Below are positions 14,032 through 22,742 of a stretch of DNA of 64,000 nucleotides, piece by piece (the first letter of the stretch is position 1; each line of letters starts with the position of its first letter). Source of the stretch: Parcubacteria group bacterium (lineage in GTDB: Bacteria > Patescibacteria > Paceibacteria > SW-4-49-11); assembly GCA_943354045.1 (NCBI GenBank), contig CALRBF010000002.1, forward strand, positions 62,001-126,000, in the 5' to 3' direction. The notes beneath the pieces were generated by a model. It searched no databases, had not been told where the DNA came from, and saw nothing but the letters and a program-made list of their open reading frames with translations. Position numbers and translations under genes: made by a program.

Positions 14032-16746
14032 ATGGATACATCCAATAAACCAGATGCATTAACAAAAATTGCCTTATTCTTCCTGAATAAATGGCGAATT
14101 ACTGTTCTTTTATTAGTAGGTATTCTTGCAATTGGAACTGCGGCTTATACTACATTCCTCAAGCGTGAGGGTTTTCCCACTATTGAGATACCTGTTGCTC
14201 TTATTCAAACCCCCTATTTTGTCAATGACAAGGGGCTTGTAGAGAAGGATATTACTCAGCCAATTGAATCAGCTATTGGAAGCATACAAGAGGTTAAAAC
14301 GGTAACTTCTACTACTGCTGATAATTTTTCTAATATTACGGTTGAATTTAAAGAAGGTACAACTTCTAAGGCTGGGGCAAAATTATTAGAAGATGCGGTG
14401 AATGGAATTAATTTACCAAAGGATACAAAATCTTCTTTTGTCACTATTAATGCGGCTTCTTTTGATGGAGAGAATGATTTGGTATTTAGCTTAATTGGAA
14501 ATGGGAAATCTACTCAAGAATTGCAAGATAAAGCAACTTTTGTTGCAAAGGAGATAGATGCAGTTAATTCAGTTACTCGAACAAATGTAATTGATTTACA
14601 AGAAGTTCAAACTAATCCTATTACCGGTGAATCTAATTTAGAGCAAATTAAATTTGGACGCTCAGCTCATCGTGCTGATGATAAATTAGTATTCTCTGAT
14701 GCTATTCTGATTGGAGCTGTACGAGATACTTCTACCGGAACTATTGAATTCTCACAGGCTATTCAAGACAAAGTTCAAAAGCTCAAAGATGCTGGAGACT
14801 TAGATGGATATGATGTGATATTTGGTGGTGGAGATGCTTCTAATTCACTAAAGGCTCAATTAACTCTGCTTCAAGAAAGTGCTATATCTGGGCTTATTGC
14901 AGTGATGATTATTTTGCTTCTGGTGGTCAATTGGAGAGCTTCTATTGTTATTGCGGTATTTATCCCTGTCTCTATTGCACTTACATCTCTTGGTTTATAT
15001 TTGATTGGATATTCTCTTAATACTCTTACTTTATTTGGTCTTATTCTGGTTATTGGATTAATCGCAGATGATGCGATTCTGGTGATTGATGCTATTGATA
15101 ATGCCCGTAAAGCGGGACACCGAGGTAAAAAGGCGGTAATTCATGCAATTAATACTGTTGGGCTGGCAGATATATCTGGAACTGTTACTACCATTCTTGC
15201 CTTCATTCCTATTGCTCTTGTATCTGGTACTTTAGGAGAATTCATTAAGCTTATTCCTATTACGGTTATTTTAACCTTGGCTTTATCTCTGATTGTCAGT
15301 CTTACTCTCATTCCTTTCTTTGCAAACTTGGTATTACCTCATTATGAGGCTGAGACAGGAGTAAAAGTAAAGCGCAAAGGTATTAGTAAAGCATTGTATA
15401 ATGTTCTCTATTTTGTTCCTGGTATTATTGATTGGATTAATACTAAGGTATATCAGTATACTAATTGGTATCTTAATAATATATGGCGTAGTACTATAAT
15501 ATTTGTATTAACAATTGCTCTTATTGGTGGAGGACTATTCACTGCTAGCAAGCTCAAATTTGCTATTTTTGCCCCAGCTAAAGACACTAATGAGATTACT
15601 GTTACCTCTATATTAAAGGATAATCGTGATCTTCAGAAATCTATTGATACCACTAAGGAAATTGAGAAAATCATAAAGGATACCAATGCTGATTATATTG
15701 ATGATATTACCTACTTTAATGCAGATGCATCTGGTGTATTGATGTATATTACTCTTACACCTCTTGGGGAGCGAGAAAAAACTTCAGCTACTATTGTATC
15801 CGAGATTAATGATAAGATTGCCGATAATGTAAAGCTCAAAGATTTGAAAGTCAAAGCAGGTATAGCTGGAGCTGGGCCTCCAACCGATGATTATCAGATT
15901 ACTTTCCAAGTATTCTCCGACAATCAAAAAAATCTTGAGAACTCAACCAAAGAAATTAGAGACTTTATCAAAGATATCAAATTAGATGGTGGTGAAATCA
16001 AAGATGTCATTATCAATAATATTGATACTATTACTCAAAAAGATGGACGACGCTATGCATCGGTACAGGTTGCTGTGTCTGACCCAGAGAATACCAATCT
16101 TGTATTAGAAGCACAAACCGCTATCAAGGATAAATTTGATACTGATGAATTCCGTTCTAAGTATAATTTAGCTAAAGATGGTGTTGCATTTGATTTAGGA
16201 CAACAAGGAGAAAATCTTGACTCCTTCCAATCAGCGATATTTGCTCTTATTGCGGCTATTATCATTATGTATGTGCTCTTGGTATTACAATTCAATTCCT
16301 TGAGTCAACCTTTCCTCATCCTGATGGCAGTACCATTCTCATTCCCTGGATTATTCTTTGGACTTTATTTGACCAATAATCCTTTGAGCTTCTTTGCCTT
16401 AATTGGTATTACGGGGCTAGTCGGTATTGTAGTTAATAATACTATCCTCTTACTTGATTACTCAAATGCCGTCTTAGCAGAAACGGGATCTGTTCGGGAA
16501 TCAATTTCTGGAGCAATCAAATATCGTTTCCGAGCTTTGATTACTACTTCTCTCTCAACTATTGTAGGAATACTTCCTCTCGCCTTTGCAGACCCATTCT
16601 GGGAAGGACTTGCCTATGCATTGGTATTCGGACTTGCATCTAGTACCCTATTGGTAATATTTGCCTATCCGGTATTCTATGTTGCCTTGGCTCATACTCG
16701 ACGATTTGTCTGGAGAAAAATATTCCGTAAAAAAGACTTTAATTAA
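14032..16746 (+). CDS. RND-superfamily exporter (AcrB/SwrC-like)
   Basis: 904 aa from the ATG at 14032 (MDTSNKPDALTKIALFF). A TTG 23 codons upstream is in frame but has no better signal. It has the tandem RND layout of two 6-helix halves, each with a large extracytoplasmic porter loop. The proton-relay pair is present in GLIADDAILVIDAI (equivalent to AcrB D407/D408). The second-half GLVGIVVNNTILLLDYS has Asn where AcrB has Lys940. It is shorter than AcrB (about 1040 aa). No membrane-fusion protein or TolC gene is adjacent, so it may act alone across a single membrane as SwrC does. Confidence 0.88.
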   Translation: MDTSNKPDALTKIALFFLNKWRITVLLLVGILAIGTAAYTTFLKREGFPTIEIPVALIQTPYFVNDKGLVEKDITQPIESAIGSIQEVKTVTSTTADNFSNITVEFKEGTTSKAGAKLLEDAVNGINLPKDTKSSFVTINAASFDGENDLVFSLIGNGKSTQELQDKATFVAKEIDAVNSVTRTNVIDLQEVQTNPITGESNLEQIKFGRSAHRADDKLVFSDAILIGAVRDTSTGTIEFSQAIQDKVQKLKDAGDLDGYDVIFGGGDASNSLKAQLTLLQESAISGLIAVMIILLLVVNWRASIVIAVFIPVSIALTSLGLYLIGYSLNTLTLFGLILVIGLIADDAILVIDAIDNARKAGHRGKKAVIHAINTVGLADISGTVTTILAFIPIALVSGTLGEFIKLIPITVILTLALSLIVSLTLIPFFANLVLPHYEAETGVKVKRKGISKALYNVLYFVPGIIDWINTKVYQYTNWYLNNIWRSTIIFVLTIALIGGGLFTASKLKFAIFAPAKDTNEITVTSILKDNRDLQKSIDTTKEIEKIIKDTNADYIDDITYFNADASGVLMYITLTPLGEREKTSATIVSEINDKIADNVKLKDLKVKAGIAGAGPPTDDYQITFQVFSDNQKNLENSTKEIRDFIKDIKLDGGEIKDVIINNIDTITQKDGRRYASVQVAVSDPENTNLVLEAQTAIKDKFDTDEFRSKYNLAKDGVAFDLGQQGENLDSFQSAIFALIAAIIIMYVLLVLQFNSLSQPFLILMAVPFSFPGLFFGLYLTNNPLSFFALIGITGLVGIVVNNTILLLDYSNAVLAETGSVRESISGAIKYRFRALITTSLSTIVGILPLAFADPFWEGLAYALVFGLASSTLLVIFAYPVFYVALAHTRRFVWRKIFRKKDFN

Positions 16747-17012
16747 ATTGTAGGGGCGAACTTATAGTCGCCTACGTCCCTCCTCGAGAGGGAAATTTTC
16801 AAGCAATGTAACTCTAACATAAATATATATATATTGTCCCTGCCTACCGGCAGGCAGGCCCCTTTCTACCTACGGCAGATAAATAAAGAGGGATGAGATA
16901 TAAACTTGAACTCTATCCACCTCCGGCACTCCGTGCCACCCCCTCCTAAATAAATATAGGAGGGACTTAAAGCTCCTCCAAAGGAGGACGATATACCCAT
17001 ATACCCTTGTAC
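16747..17012. repeat. Gene-free stretch with REP-like palindromes, copy 2
   Basis: No ORF is supported here. It contains CTCCTCGAGAGGGA, the palindromic CCTGCCTACCGGCAGGCAGG near 16839-16858, CTATCCACCTCCGGCACTCCGTGCCACC, CTCCTAAATAAATATAGGAG and CTCCTCCAAAGGAGGA. The ATCCACC, CCTAAATA...TAGGAGG and CTCCAAAGGAG pieces are shared with the other intergenic repeats in the window. Confidence 0.6.
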
Positions 17013-17046
17013 CAAAAAACCTGAGTTTTTATTCTCAGGCTTTTTG
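17013..17046 (-). terminator. Terminator of the str operon, bidirectional
   Basis: CCTGAG (17021-17026) pairs with CTCAGG (17035-17040). The minus strand continues TTTTTTGG and the plus strand CTTTTTGG, so it can serve both fusA and the RND gene. Confidence 0.85.
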
Positions 17047-17064
17047 GTTTATAGATTTACATTA

Positions 17065-19185
17065 TTATCTCGCTGTTCTCTTTGCAATAATATCTTGTTG
17101 TACATTATTAGGTACCGGCTGATAATCATTGAATTCCATAACTGCATTTCCTCGTCCTTGTGTCATAGAACGAAGTGTAGTTACATATCCAAACATTGAA
17201 GATAGAGGTACTTTTGCTGATACCACCTTGAGTCCACCAGTTCTATCATTCATTTCTTCAATAAGACCTCGTCGTGAGTTCAAATCTCCTACTACATCTC
17301 CCATATATTGTTCTGGGATAGTTACTTCCACTGCCATAATTGGCTCTAGAATAATAGGATTTGCTTTTTTTACAGCTGCTGAAAGAGCCATAGAACCTGC
17401 AATTTTGAAAGCTGATTCAGAAGAGTCAACATCATGATATGATCCATCATATACCGTTGCCTTGATATTAATCAATGGATATCCAGCTATAACACCTCGG
17501 TCAATAGATTCCTTAATACCCTTTTCAATAGCAGGTACATATTCTGACGGAATAGATCCTCCCTTTAATTCATTTCCAAAAATATAATGTTGTGGTTTCT
17601 TTGGATCAATTTCAACTGTTTCAGGATCGAATGATTCAACACGAAGATATACATCTCCATATTGTCCTTTTCCTCCTGATTGTTTGATATATTTTCCTTG
17701 TGCTTCAGCAGAACTTTGAATAGTTTCTTTATAGGCTACTTGTGGCTGTCCTACATTTACTTCCACACCAAATTCTCGCTTCATACGATCTACAATAATA
17801 TCCAAATGAAGCTCTCCCATTCCGGCAATAAGAGTATCTCCAGTAACTTCATCAGAGCTTACTTTAAGAGTTGGATCCTCATCAGATAATTTATGAAGAG
17901 CTAAACTCATTTTTTCTTGATCAACTTTAGTCTTTGGCTCAAGTTTAATCTGAATAACGGGTTCTGGGATTACAATTTTCTCCAAGATAATAGGATTTTT
18001 CTCATCACAAAGAGTATCTCCAGTAGTGGTATTCTTGAGTCCTACAATAGCTCCAATTTCTCCTGCAGATAATTCATCTACTTCTGTTCGAGAATTAGCA
18101 TGCATCAAAACAAGTCGAGAAATTCGCTCTTTCTCACCCTTAGTTGAGTTATATACATAACTTCCACTCTTTAGAGTTCCCGAATAGACTCGGAAGAATA
18201 CTAATTGTCCAATATAAGGATCAGTTGCAATTTTGAAAGCAAGTCCTGCAAATGGTTCATTTTTATCTGCCTTTCGCTCTAATTCTTTTTCTTCATCATC
18301 TACATCAGTTCCTTTGGCTGCATCAATATCCAGTGGAGATGGAAGATAATCAATAACAGCATCCAGAAGCTTTCGCACAATAGCAGTTCGAGAATCTCCT
18401 CCGAGTACTGGGAAAATCTTTGATTCAAGAGTTCCTCTTCGAATAGCATATTTCATCTCTTCGGTTGAGAGAACACCATCATTCAAGAATAATTCAATTA
18501 ATCTATCATCTACTTCTGAGACTTTCTCCATCAATACTTGTCGATATTCTTCTACTTGCTCAAGCATATCTACGGGGATTTCAGCCTCAACAATTTCAGT
18601 CATACCAGCATCATCAGCATAGACATAGGCTTTATTCTCAACCAAATCTACAAGACCTCGTATACCTTGCTCAAATCCAATAGGAAGCGCAATCACCACA
18701 GCATCTTTGGATAATCGCTCCTGAATAGATGCAAATGATTTATAAAAATCTCCTCCAGTTTGATTGATTTTATTCACAAAACAAATTCGAGGCACATTAT
18801 ATCTATCAGCTTGTCGCCAAACTGTCTCAGATTGTGGCTCTACTCCAGATTTTCCATCAAATACCGTAACCGCACCATCGAGTACACGAAGAGATCGCTC
18901 CACTTCCATAGTAAAATCAACATGGCCAGGAGTATCAATAATATTAATTCTATGATCTTTCCAAAAACAAGTAGTAGCAGCTGAGGTAATAGTAATTCCT
19001 CGCTCTCGCTCTTGTGCCATCCAATCCATTTCAGCCGCACCATCATGCACCTCACCAATTTTATGCTTTAATCCAGTGAAATACAAAATTCGCTCCGTAG
19101 TAGTAGTTTTACCTGCATCAATATGCGCAATAATTCCAATATTACGAACATCATCAAGAGGAATATCTTTGTGATCTTTGGCCAT
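17065..19185 (-). CDS. fusA: Translation elongation factor G
   Basis: A 706-aa ribosomal translocase GTPase. The G1 motif is IIAHIDAGKTTTTERILY, with RGITITSAATTCFW as switch I, DTPGHVDFT as G3 and CFVNKINQTGG as G4. Domains II-V follow, with the expected ending near VTTLRSMTQGRGNAVMEF. The length is standard. It is third in the order rpsL-rpsG-fusA. tufA, which often follows, is absent here and a terminator comes directly after. Confidence 0.98.
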   Translation of the reverse strand: MAKDHKDIPLDDVRNIGIIAHIDAGKTTTTERILYFTGLKHKIGEVHDGAAEMDWMAQERERGITITSAATTCFWKDHRINIIDTPGHVDFTMEVERSLRVLDGAVTVFDGKSGVEPQSETVWRQADRYNVPRICFVNKINQTGGDFYKSFASIQERLSKDAVVIALPIGFEQGIRGLVDLVENKAYVYADDAGMTEIVEAEIPVDMLEQVEEYRQVLMEKVSEVDDRLIELFLNDGVLSTEEMKYAIRRGTLESKIFPVLGGDSRTAIVRKLLDAVIDYLPSPLDIDAAKGTDVDDEEKELERKADKNEPFAGLAFKIATDPYIGQLVFFRVYSGTLKSGSYVYNSTKGEKERISRLVLMHANSRTEVDELSAGEIGAIVGLKNTTTGDTLCDEKNPIILEKIVIPEPVIQIKLEPKTKVDQEKMSLALHKLSDEDPTLKVSSDEVTGDTLIAGMGELHLDIIVDRMKREFGVEVNVGQPQVAYKETIQSSAEAQGKYIKQSGGKGQYGDVYLRVESFDPETVEIDPKKPQHYIFGNELKGGSIPSEYVPAIEKGIKESIDRGVIAGYPLINIKATVYDGSYHDVDSSESAFKIAGSMALSAAVKKANPIILEPIMAVEVTIPEQYMGDVVGDLNSRRGLIEEMNDRTGGLKVVSAKVPLSSMFGYVTTLRSMTQGRGNAVMEFNDYQPVPNNVQQDIIAKRTAR

Positions 19186-19274
19186 GGTATTTGATTATTA
19201 ATTACTAATTATAGTACTTACCACTCAAATCCTGAACATGATATTCATAGACAGGATTCTTAGCAGTATTTCAA

Positions 19275-19742
19275 TTATCTCAAATGAGCAAAAGCTCGGT
19301 TTGCTTCCGCCATTCTCTGAGTATCATCTTTTTTCTTGATAACAGAACCAGTTTTATTGAAAGCATCCATTAACTCTTCAGCTAATTTTTTATCAGTTGA
19401 CTTACCTTTTTTCTTGCGTACAGCATCTAGAATCCATCGAAATGCAAGAGAAGTTTTTCTTTCTGGTCGAACTTCTACCGGCACCTGATAATTAGCACCC
19501 CCAACTCTTCGAGATTTTACCTCAACTGCAGGAGATACATTTTTTACCGCAGTATTGAATACATTCAAAGGATCTTGTGAATGATCTTTTTCAATAATAT
19601 CCATAGCCCCATAAAATACATTTCGAGCTACTGATTTTTTACCATCCAACATAATATAGTTGATAAATTGAGAAACCAAAAGATTCTTGTATCGTGGATC
19701 AAGTTCGATTTCTCTGGTATAATTGCGCTTTCTTCTAGCCAT
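19275..19742 (-). CDS. rpsG: 30S ribosomal protein S7
   Basis: A 155-aa protein starting MARRKRNYTREIELDPRYKN. It organises the 3' major domain of 16S rRNA at the head of the small subunit. Recognisable parts include LVSQFINYIMLDGKKSVA, VEVKSRRVGGANYQVPVEV, RPERKTSLAFRWIL and the ending RAFAHLR. The length is as in other bacteria. It lies 24 bp after rpsL in the str operon. Confidence 0.98.
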   Translation of the reverse strand: MARRKRNYTREIELDPRYKNLLVSQFINYIMLDGKKSVARNVFYGAMDIIEKDHSQDPLNVFNTAVKNVSPAVEVKSRRVGGANYQVPVEVRPERKTSLAFRWILDAVRKKKGKSTDKKLAEELMDAFNKTGSVIKKKDDTQRMAEANRAFAHLR

Positions 19743-19766
19743 AATATTACAATATCTTAATTAACC

Positions 19767-20180
19767 TTATTTCTTAGGTCTTTTTACCCCATATTTACTT
19801 CGCTCTTGAGATCGTCCATCTACTCCAGCAGTATCCAATACTCCTCGAACAATATGATATCGTACTCCAGGCAAATCTTTTACTCGCCCTCCTCTTAGCA
19901 TTACTACTGAATGCTCTTGGAGATTATGCCCCATTCCTGGAATATACGCAGTAACTTCTTGTCCATTAGATAATCGAACTCTTGCAATTTTACGCAAAGC
20001 TGAGTTGGGTTTTTTAGGAGTGGTAGTTGTAACTTTCACACATACTCCTCTTTTGAAAGGGGAATTACTCTCCATAGGCTTGTTTTTGAGAACATTAAAA
20101 GTTCTAGCCAATGCTGGAGACTTGGTTTTCTTTACTCCGGTCTTGCGACCTTTTCGTACTAATTGTTGTATAGTAGGCAT
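19767..20180 (-). CDS. rpsL: 30S ribosomal protein S12
   Basis: A 137-aa decoding-centre protein. MPTIQQLVRKGRKTG, then CVKVTTTTPKKPNSALRKIARVRLSNG with the streptomycin-relevant KPNSALRK motif intact, then RVKDLPGVRYHIVRGVLDTAGV and a C-terminal KYGVKRPKK. It is the first gene of the str operon, with a promoter at 20263-20291 and a leader of about 75 nt. Confidence 0.98.
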   Translation of the reverse strand: MPTIQQLVRKGRKTGVKKTKSPALARTFNVLKNKPMESNSPFKRGVCVKVTTTTPKKPNSALRKIARVRLSNGQEVTAYIPGMGHNLQEHSVVMLRGGRVKDLPGVRYHIVRGVLDTAGVDGRSQERSKYGVKRPKK

Positions 20181-20184
20181 AAAT

Positions 20185-20256
20185 AATAATTATAATTAGC
20201 AGGGTGAGCATTTCATACACCTATGAACGCTCAAAAGCACACCTCTTTTGGGAACT
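20185..20256 (-). promoter_or_regulatory. rpsL mRNA leader with hairpin
   Basis: The transcript leader before rpsL can fold GAGCGTTCAT-AGGTGT-ATGAAATGCTC (bulges of one and two nt). The loop is purine-rich. It could be an autoregulatory leader like other ribosomal-protein leaders; this is inference from one sequence. Confidence 0.35.
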
Positions 20257-20262
20257 TGTTCT

Positions 20263-20291
20263 ATTGTAGTATATATATTGTTATTTGTCAA
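20263..20291 (-). promoter_or_regulatory. str operon promoter
   Basis: Minus strand TTGACA (20286-20291), 17-bp spacer, TACAAT (20263-20268). Transcription should start near 20256. Confidence 0.75.
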
Positions 20292-20319
20292 TATAAGATT
20301 GGATTTTCATAGCGGAGGC

Positions 20320-20545
20320 TTTATCCCCCATTTATTTTTGTCTCCCTTTGGAGGAGGAAATTAAATCTGTCCCTCGCTGGCGAGGGGGTACCGCTTTAGT
20401 GGTAGGTGTGGATGTTTTTTGAATTATCCTCCTCCGTCGCAAATAAAATTTGCTCCTGTGAAACCTCTCGGTTTCCCAACCTTCCTCCACAGGAAAACTC
20501 CCGTTTTCCTGACACCTTTCCCCACCTCCCCCAAGGGAGGACAGT
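20320..20545. repeat. REP-like intergenic block, copy 3
   Basis: No convincing gene. It holds TGTCTCCCTTTGGAGGAGG (the inverted form of CCTCCAAAGGGAGACA), CCCTCGCTGGCGAGGG, TGTGGATG, paired AGGAAAACTCCCGTTTTCCT, and CCCCACCTCCCCCAAGGGAGGA. The pieces recur at 12343, 16750 and 30060. A short plus-strand reading frame here has the composition of the repeats and no ribosome-binding site. Confidence 0.55.
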
Positions 20546-20644
20546 ACAAGTACTCATTGACCTGCGTCGGAATAATTTAATGTATAGTCACCTGTTATTG
20601 TAAATTGACAATATATACATATTGTGTTATGAATAAGGAGCTCT

Positions 20645-21793
20645 ATGCACATTCACAAACTCATGGCCACTCAAAATGTTCTAACAAGACTGAAGTCCAT
20701 CTCTGGGCTGTCACTCCGAAGCATCTTGATATTCTGTTTCTTTGGCTCCACCGTATTCATCACTATCTTAATGGTCTTCTTGATCAAAAGCGTAGGTGGT
20801 AATTTCCTTGAAGTACTAATAACTTTTCTGGTCACACCCATTGCATGGATAGCACTATTAGCACGTAGATTCATAGGGCTGGACCAGACCAATGGTTCAC
20901 AAGGTGCTATTCTAGAATTTCTTGGGAAACAACCAGATCCCGCAAAATATGAGTTAAGACTAATACCCATACCCAGTGGTAAATTCAGAAGAGAACTCCC
21001 TCTGGATGGTTTTTGGGAAGGATTATTAAGGCCGCGTGTCGTACAAGGATGGTATATATACATAAAAGGATTACATACAAGAGCCTGTTTAATTGATATT
21101 ACTCAAAGGACAATAGAGTATACAACCCCCAAAGATGGTTTGATTGATATACCAGAGGAAAGAGGTGGGGGATCTATTGCGATAAAGAAAGCTATAATAC
21201 CATATTGGGTAACAAATCCGGTCAAGGCATTCTACAATGTTCTTGCATCAGAAAGTGATAAAGATCCCAATAAAGCTGGAGAACCTGTAAATGGGTATAT
21301 ATTTGAGTTAGAAAATTACATTAGGATATCAATTGCGAAAGCAGTCTCGCTGAGTGACCTCGAATTAGATGAGTTATTAACGAGGGCTCATGCACTTGGT
21401 CCAGACATAACAAAAATATTAAGGGAAAAATTGGAAGAAAATGATATTGGAGTAGGTATTGGAACAGTAGACTCTCCTGATGCAACCCCCTCTGATAAAT
21501 ATCTTGATGATAGGGAACTAACTGCAAGTAGAAGAAAAGAGGAAGAAGCTAGACTAGTTGAATATGAGGCCCTACAAAAAAGGATATTCCTCTTGATGGG
21601 ATTAGATGAACATGGTCAGAGAGATCCAAATAGAGTCCCTGATAATGCAACGATGACTCTAGATCAAATTCTACAAGATAGATATGTGATGCAGATAGCA
21701 GAAAAAGCAGGTCCCATCTCAATTAATTCCCTAGGAGGAAATTTTAATGACATTGTAAAAGGAATAATGACTAATATCCCGCCACAAACATAA
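20645..21793 (+). CDS. SPFH/prohibitin-like membrane protein
   Basis: 382 aa with AAGGAG 4 nt before the ATG, a rare strong ribosome-binding site. Two hydrophobic helices lie near the N-terminus (SILIFCFFGSTVFITILMVF and LEVLITFLVTPIAWIALLA). They precede a domain whose order resembles SPFH/Band 7: ACLIDITQRTIEYTTPKDGLID, a VTNPVKAFYNVL segment, then ELLTRAHALGPDITKILREK and NDIGVGIGTVDSPDATPSD. The tail is charged and helical. SPFH proteins form membrane-associated rings. The family call rests on pattern and should be tested by profile search. A TTGACA lies at 20605. Confidence 0.6.
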   Translation: MHIHKLMATQNVLTRLKSISGLSLRSILIFCFFGSTVFITILMVFLIKSVGGNFLEVLITFLVTPIAWIALLARRFIGLDQTNGSQGAILEFLGKQPDPAKYELRLIPIPSGKFRRELPLDGFWEGLLRPRVVQGWYIYIKGLHTRACLIDITQRTIEYTTPKDGLIDIPEERGGGSIAIKKAIIPYWVTNPVKAFYNVLASESDKDPNKAGEPVNGYIFELENYIRISIAKAVSLSDLELDELLTRAHALGPDITKILREKLEENDIGVGIGTVDSPDATPSDKYLDDRELTASRRKEEEARLVEYEALQKRIFLLMGLDEHGQRDPNRVPDNATMTLDQILQDRYVMQIAEKAGPISINSLGGNFNDIVKGIMTNIPPQT

Positions 21794-21824
21794 TTACCTC
21801 AGGCCTAACAAAGGTCATTCTCAA

Positions 21825-21854
21825 CCAGCTCTCCCAAGAGCTGGTCTTTTTTTT
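21825..21854 (+). terminator. Terminator of the SPFH-like gene
   Basis: Perfect 8-bp stem CCAGCTCT-ccca-AGAGCTGG followed by TCTTTTTTTT. Confidence 0.9.
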
Positions 21855-21865
21855 GTCTATATCTA

Positions 21866-21894
21866 TTGACTTTTTAATCTAAATATGCTAATGT
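21866..21894 (+). promoter_or_regulatory. Promoter of the 253-aa membrane protein gene
   Basis: TTGACT (21866-21871), 17-bp spacer, TAATGT (21889-21894). Two ATGs at 21885 and 21891 fall inside it, which supports translation from the later ATG at 21921. Confidence 0.65.
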
Positions 21895-21920
21895 CTGAGA
21901 GACCCTCATTGGAGAAATCC

Positions 21921-22682
21921 ATGTCTTTAGCAAGTGTTATCATTTCTGCTCTGATCATTTTCATCGTCCTCATGGCATTTTCTTTCTCAAAGAATCTACC
22001 AGCGAATATCAGAAATTCATCAGGTGGAGCTTCCACCCCTCCAAGCCCTTCTTCGGCACCATCCTCCTCCCCTGCTCCGGCAAGTGGTGGGAGTGGATGG
22101 CATATCCCAAGTTGGCTAGGACCTCTATTCTTGACCATAGCTGGACTATGGTTGATTCTAAAAGTCTTAGCCTTCAAGGGTGCTCCTGACAATTTGGAAG
22201 CGGTTCTTGCTGTTATCATAGCATTAGCTGGAGCAATTCTGCTCAAAGATGGGAAGAGATTTGCTGGATTCTTTCTTTCAGGCCTCATTATTGTACTGGT
22301 ACTATTCCCAGGGATAATGACCTGGCTTCAAGGAGTTCGCCAATCTCAGATTAACCCCCCAGGGGAAATGGCTCCCATCGTTATCAATCGCGATGGTGAG
22401 TACGATCTCCCAGCACGCCCCCTCAAGGTATGCTTTACACGAACCGGAGATACAGCTAATCTCCTGGTGAATAAGGTTGATATCGCAGGAGTTATCTATG
22501 AGCAAAGTGAAGAAGGTTGTAAAGATATTTCAGCAAAAGGGAAAGTATTTATATCCCTTTTATCAGGAAAACCCTACTCGGAACAAGTTAAGTCTCAGAT
22601 TGGGATGACGGATGTGGATAATAATTATGAGTATTACAAAAAAATAGGTTTTGGAGACTATCCCATAATAAAAGCTCGTTGA
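21921..22682 (+). CDS. Unknown membrane protein with Pro/Ser linker
   Basis: About 253 aa from the ATG at 21921, chosen because GGAG lies 6 nt upstream and the promoter covers earlier ATGs. Layout: N-terminal helix (VIISALIIFIVLMAFSF), a low-complexity linker rich in Pro/Ser/Ala (residues about 38-58), three further hydrophobic helices (GPLFLTIAGLWLILKVL, AVLAVIIALAGAILL, GFFLSGLIIVLVLFPGI), then a soluble C-terminal domain of about 110 aa with two cysteines. No family is recognised. It has its own promoter and terminator and follows the SPFH-like gene. Confidence 0.7.
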   Translation: MSLASVIISALIIFIVLMAFSFSKNLPANIRNSSGGASTPPSPSSAPSSSPAPASGGSGWHIPSWLGPLFLTIAGLWLILKVLAFKGAPDNLEAVLAVIIALAGAILLKDGKRFAGFFLSGLIIVLVLFPGIMTWLQGVRQSQINPPGEMAPIVINRDGEYDLPARPLKVCFTRTGDTANLLVNKVDIAGVIYEQSEEGCKDISAKGKVFISLLSGKPYSEQVKSQIGMTDVDNNYEYYKKIGFGDYPIIKAR

Positions 22683-22696
22683 GCTTTTACATACAG

Positions 22697-22730
22697 ACAC
22701 CCTTTACGTGAGTATTGGGTGTTTTTCTTT
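22697..22730 (+). terminator. Terminator of the 253-aa membrane protein gene
   Basis: ACACCC (22697-22702) pairs with GGGTGT (22717-22722), followed by TTTTCTTTATT. Confidence 0.75.
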
Positions 22731-22742
22731 ATTATTAATATT

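Noticed and set aside
17065..19185. Several plus-strand frames across fusA
   Set aside because: Antisense shadows of a clearly coding gene with no independent signals.
20406..20603. 65-aa plus-strand frame
   Set aside because: Composed of REP-like palindromic repeats, with no promoter or ribosome-binding site.
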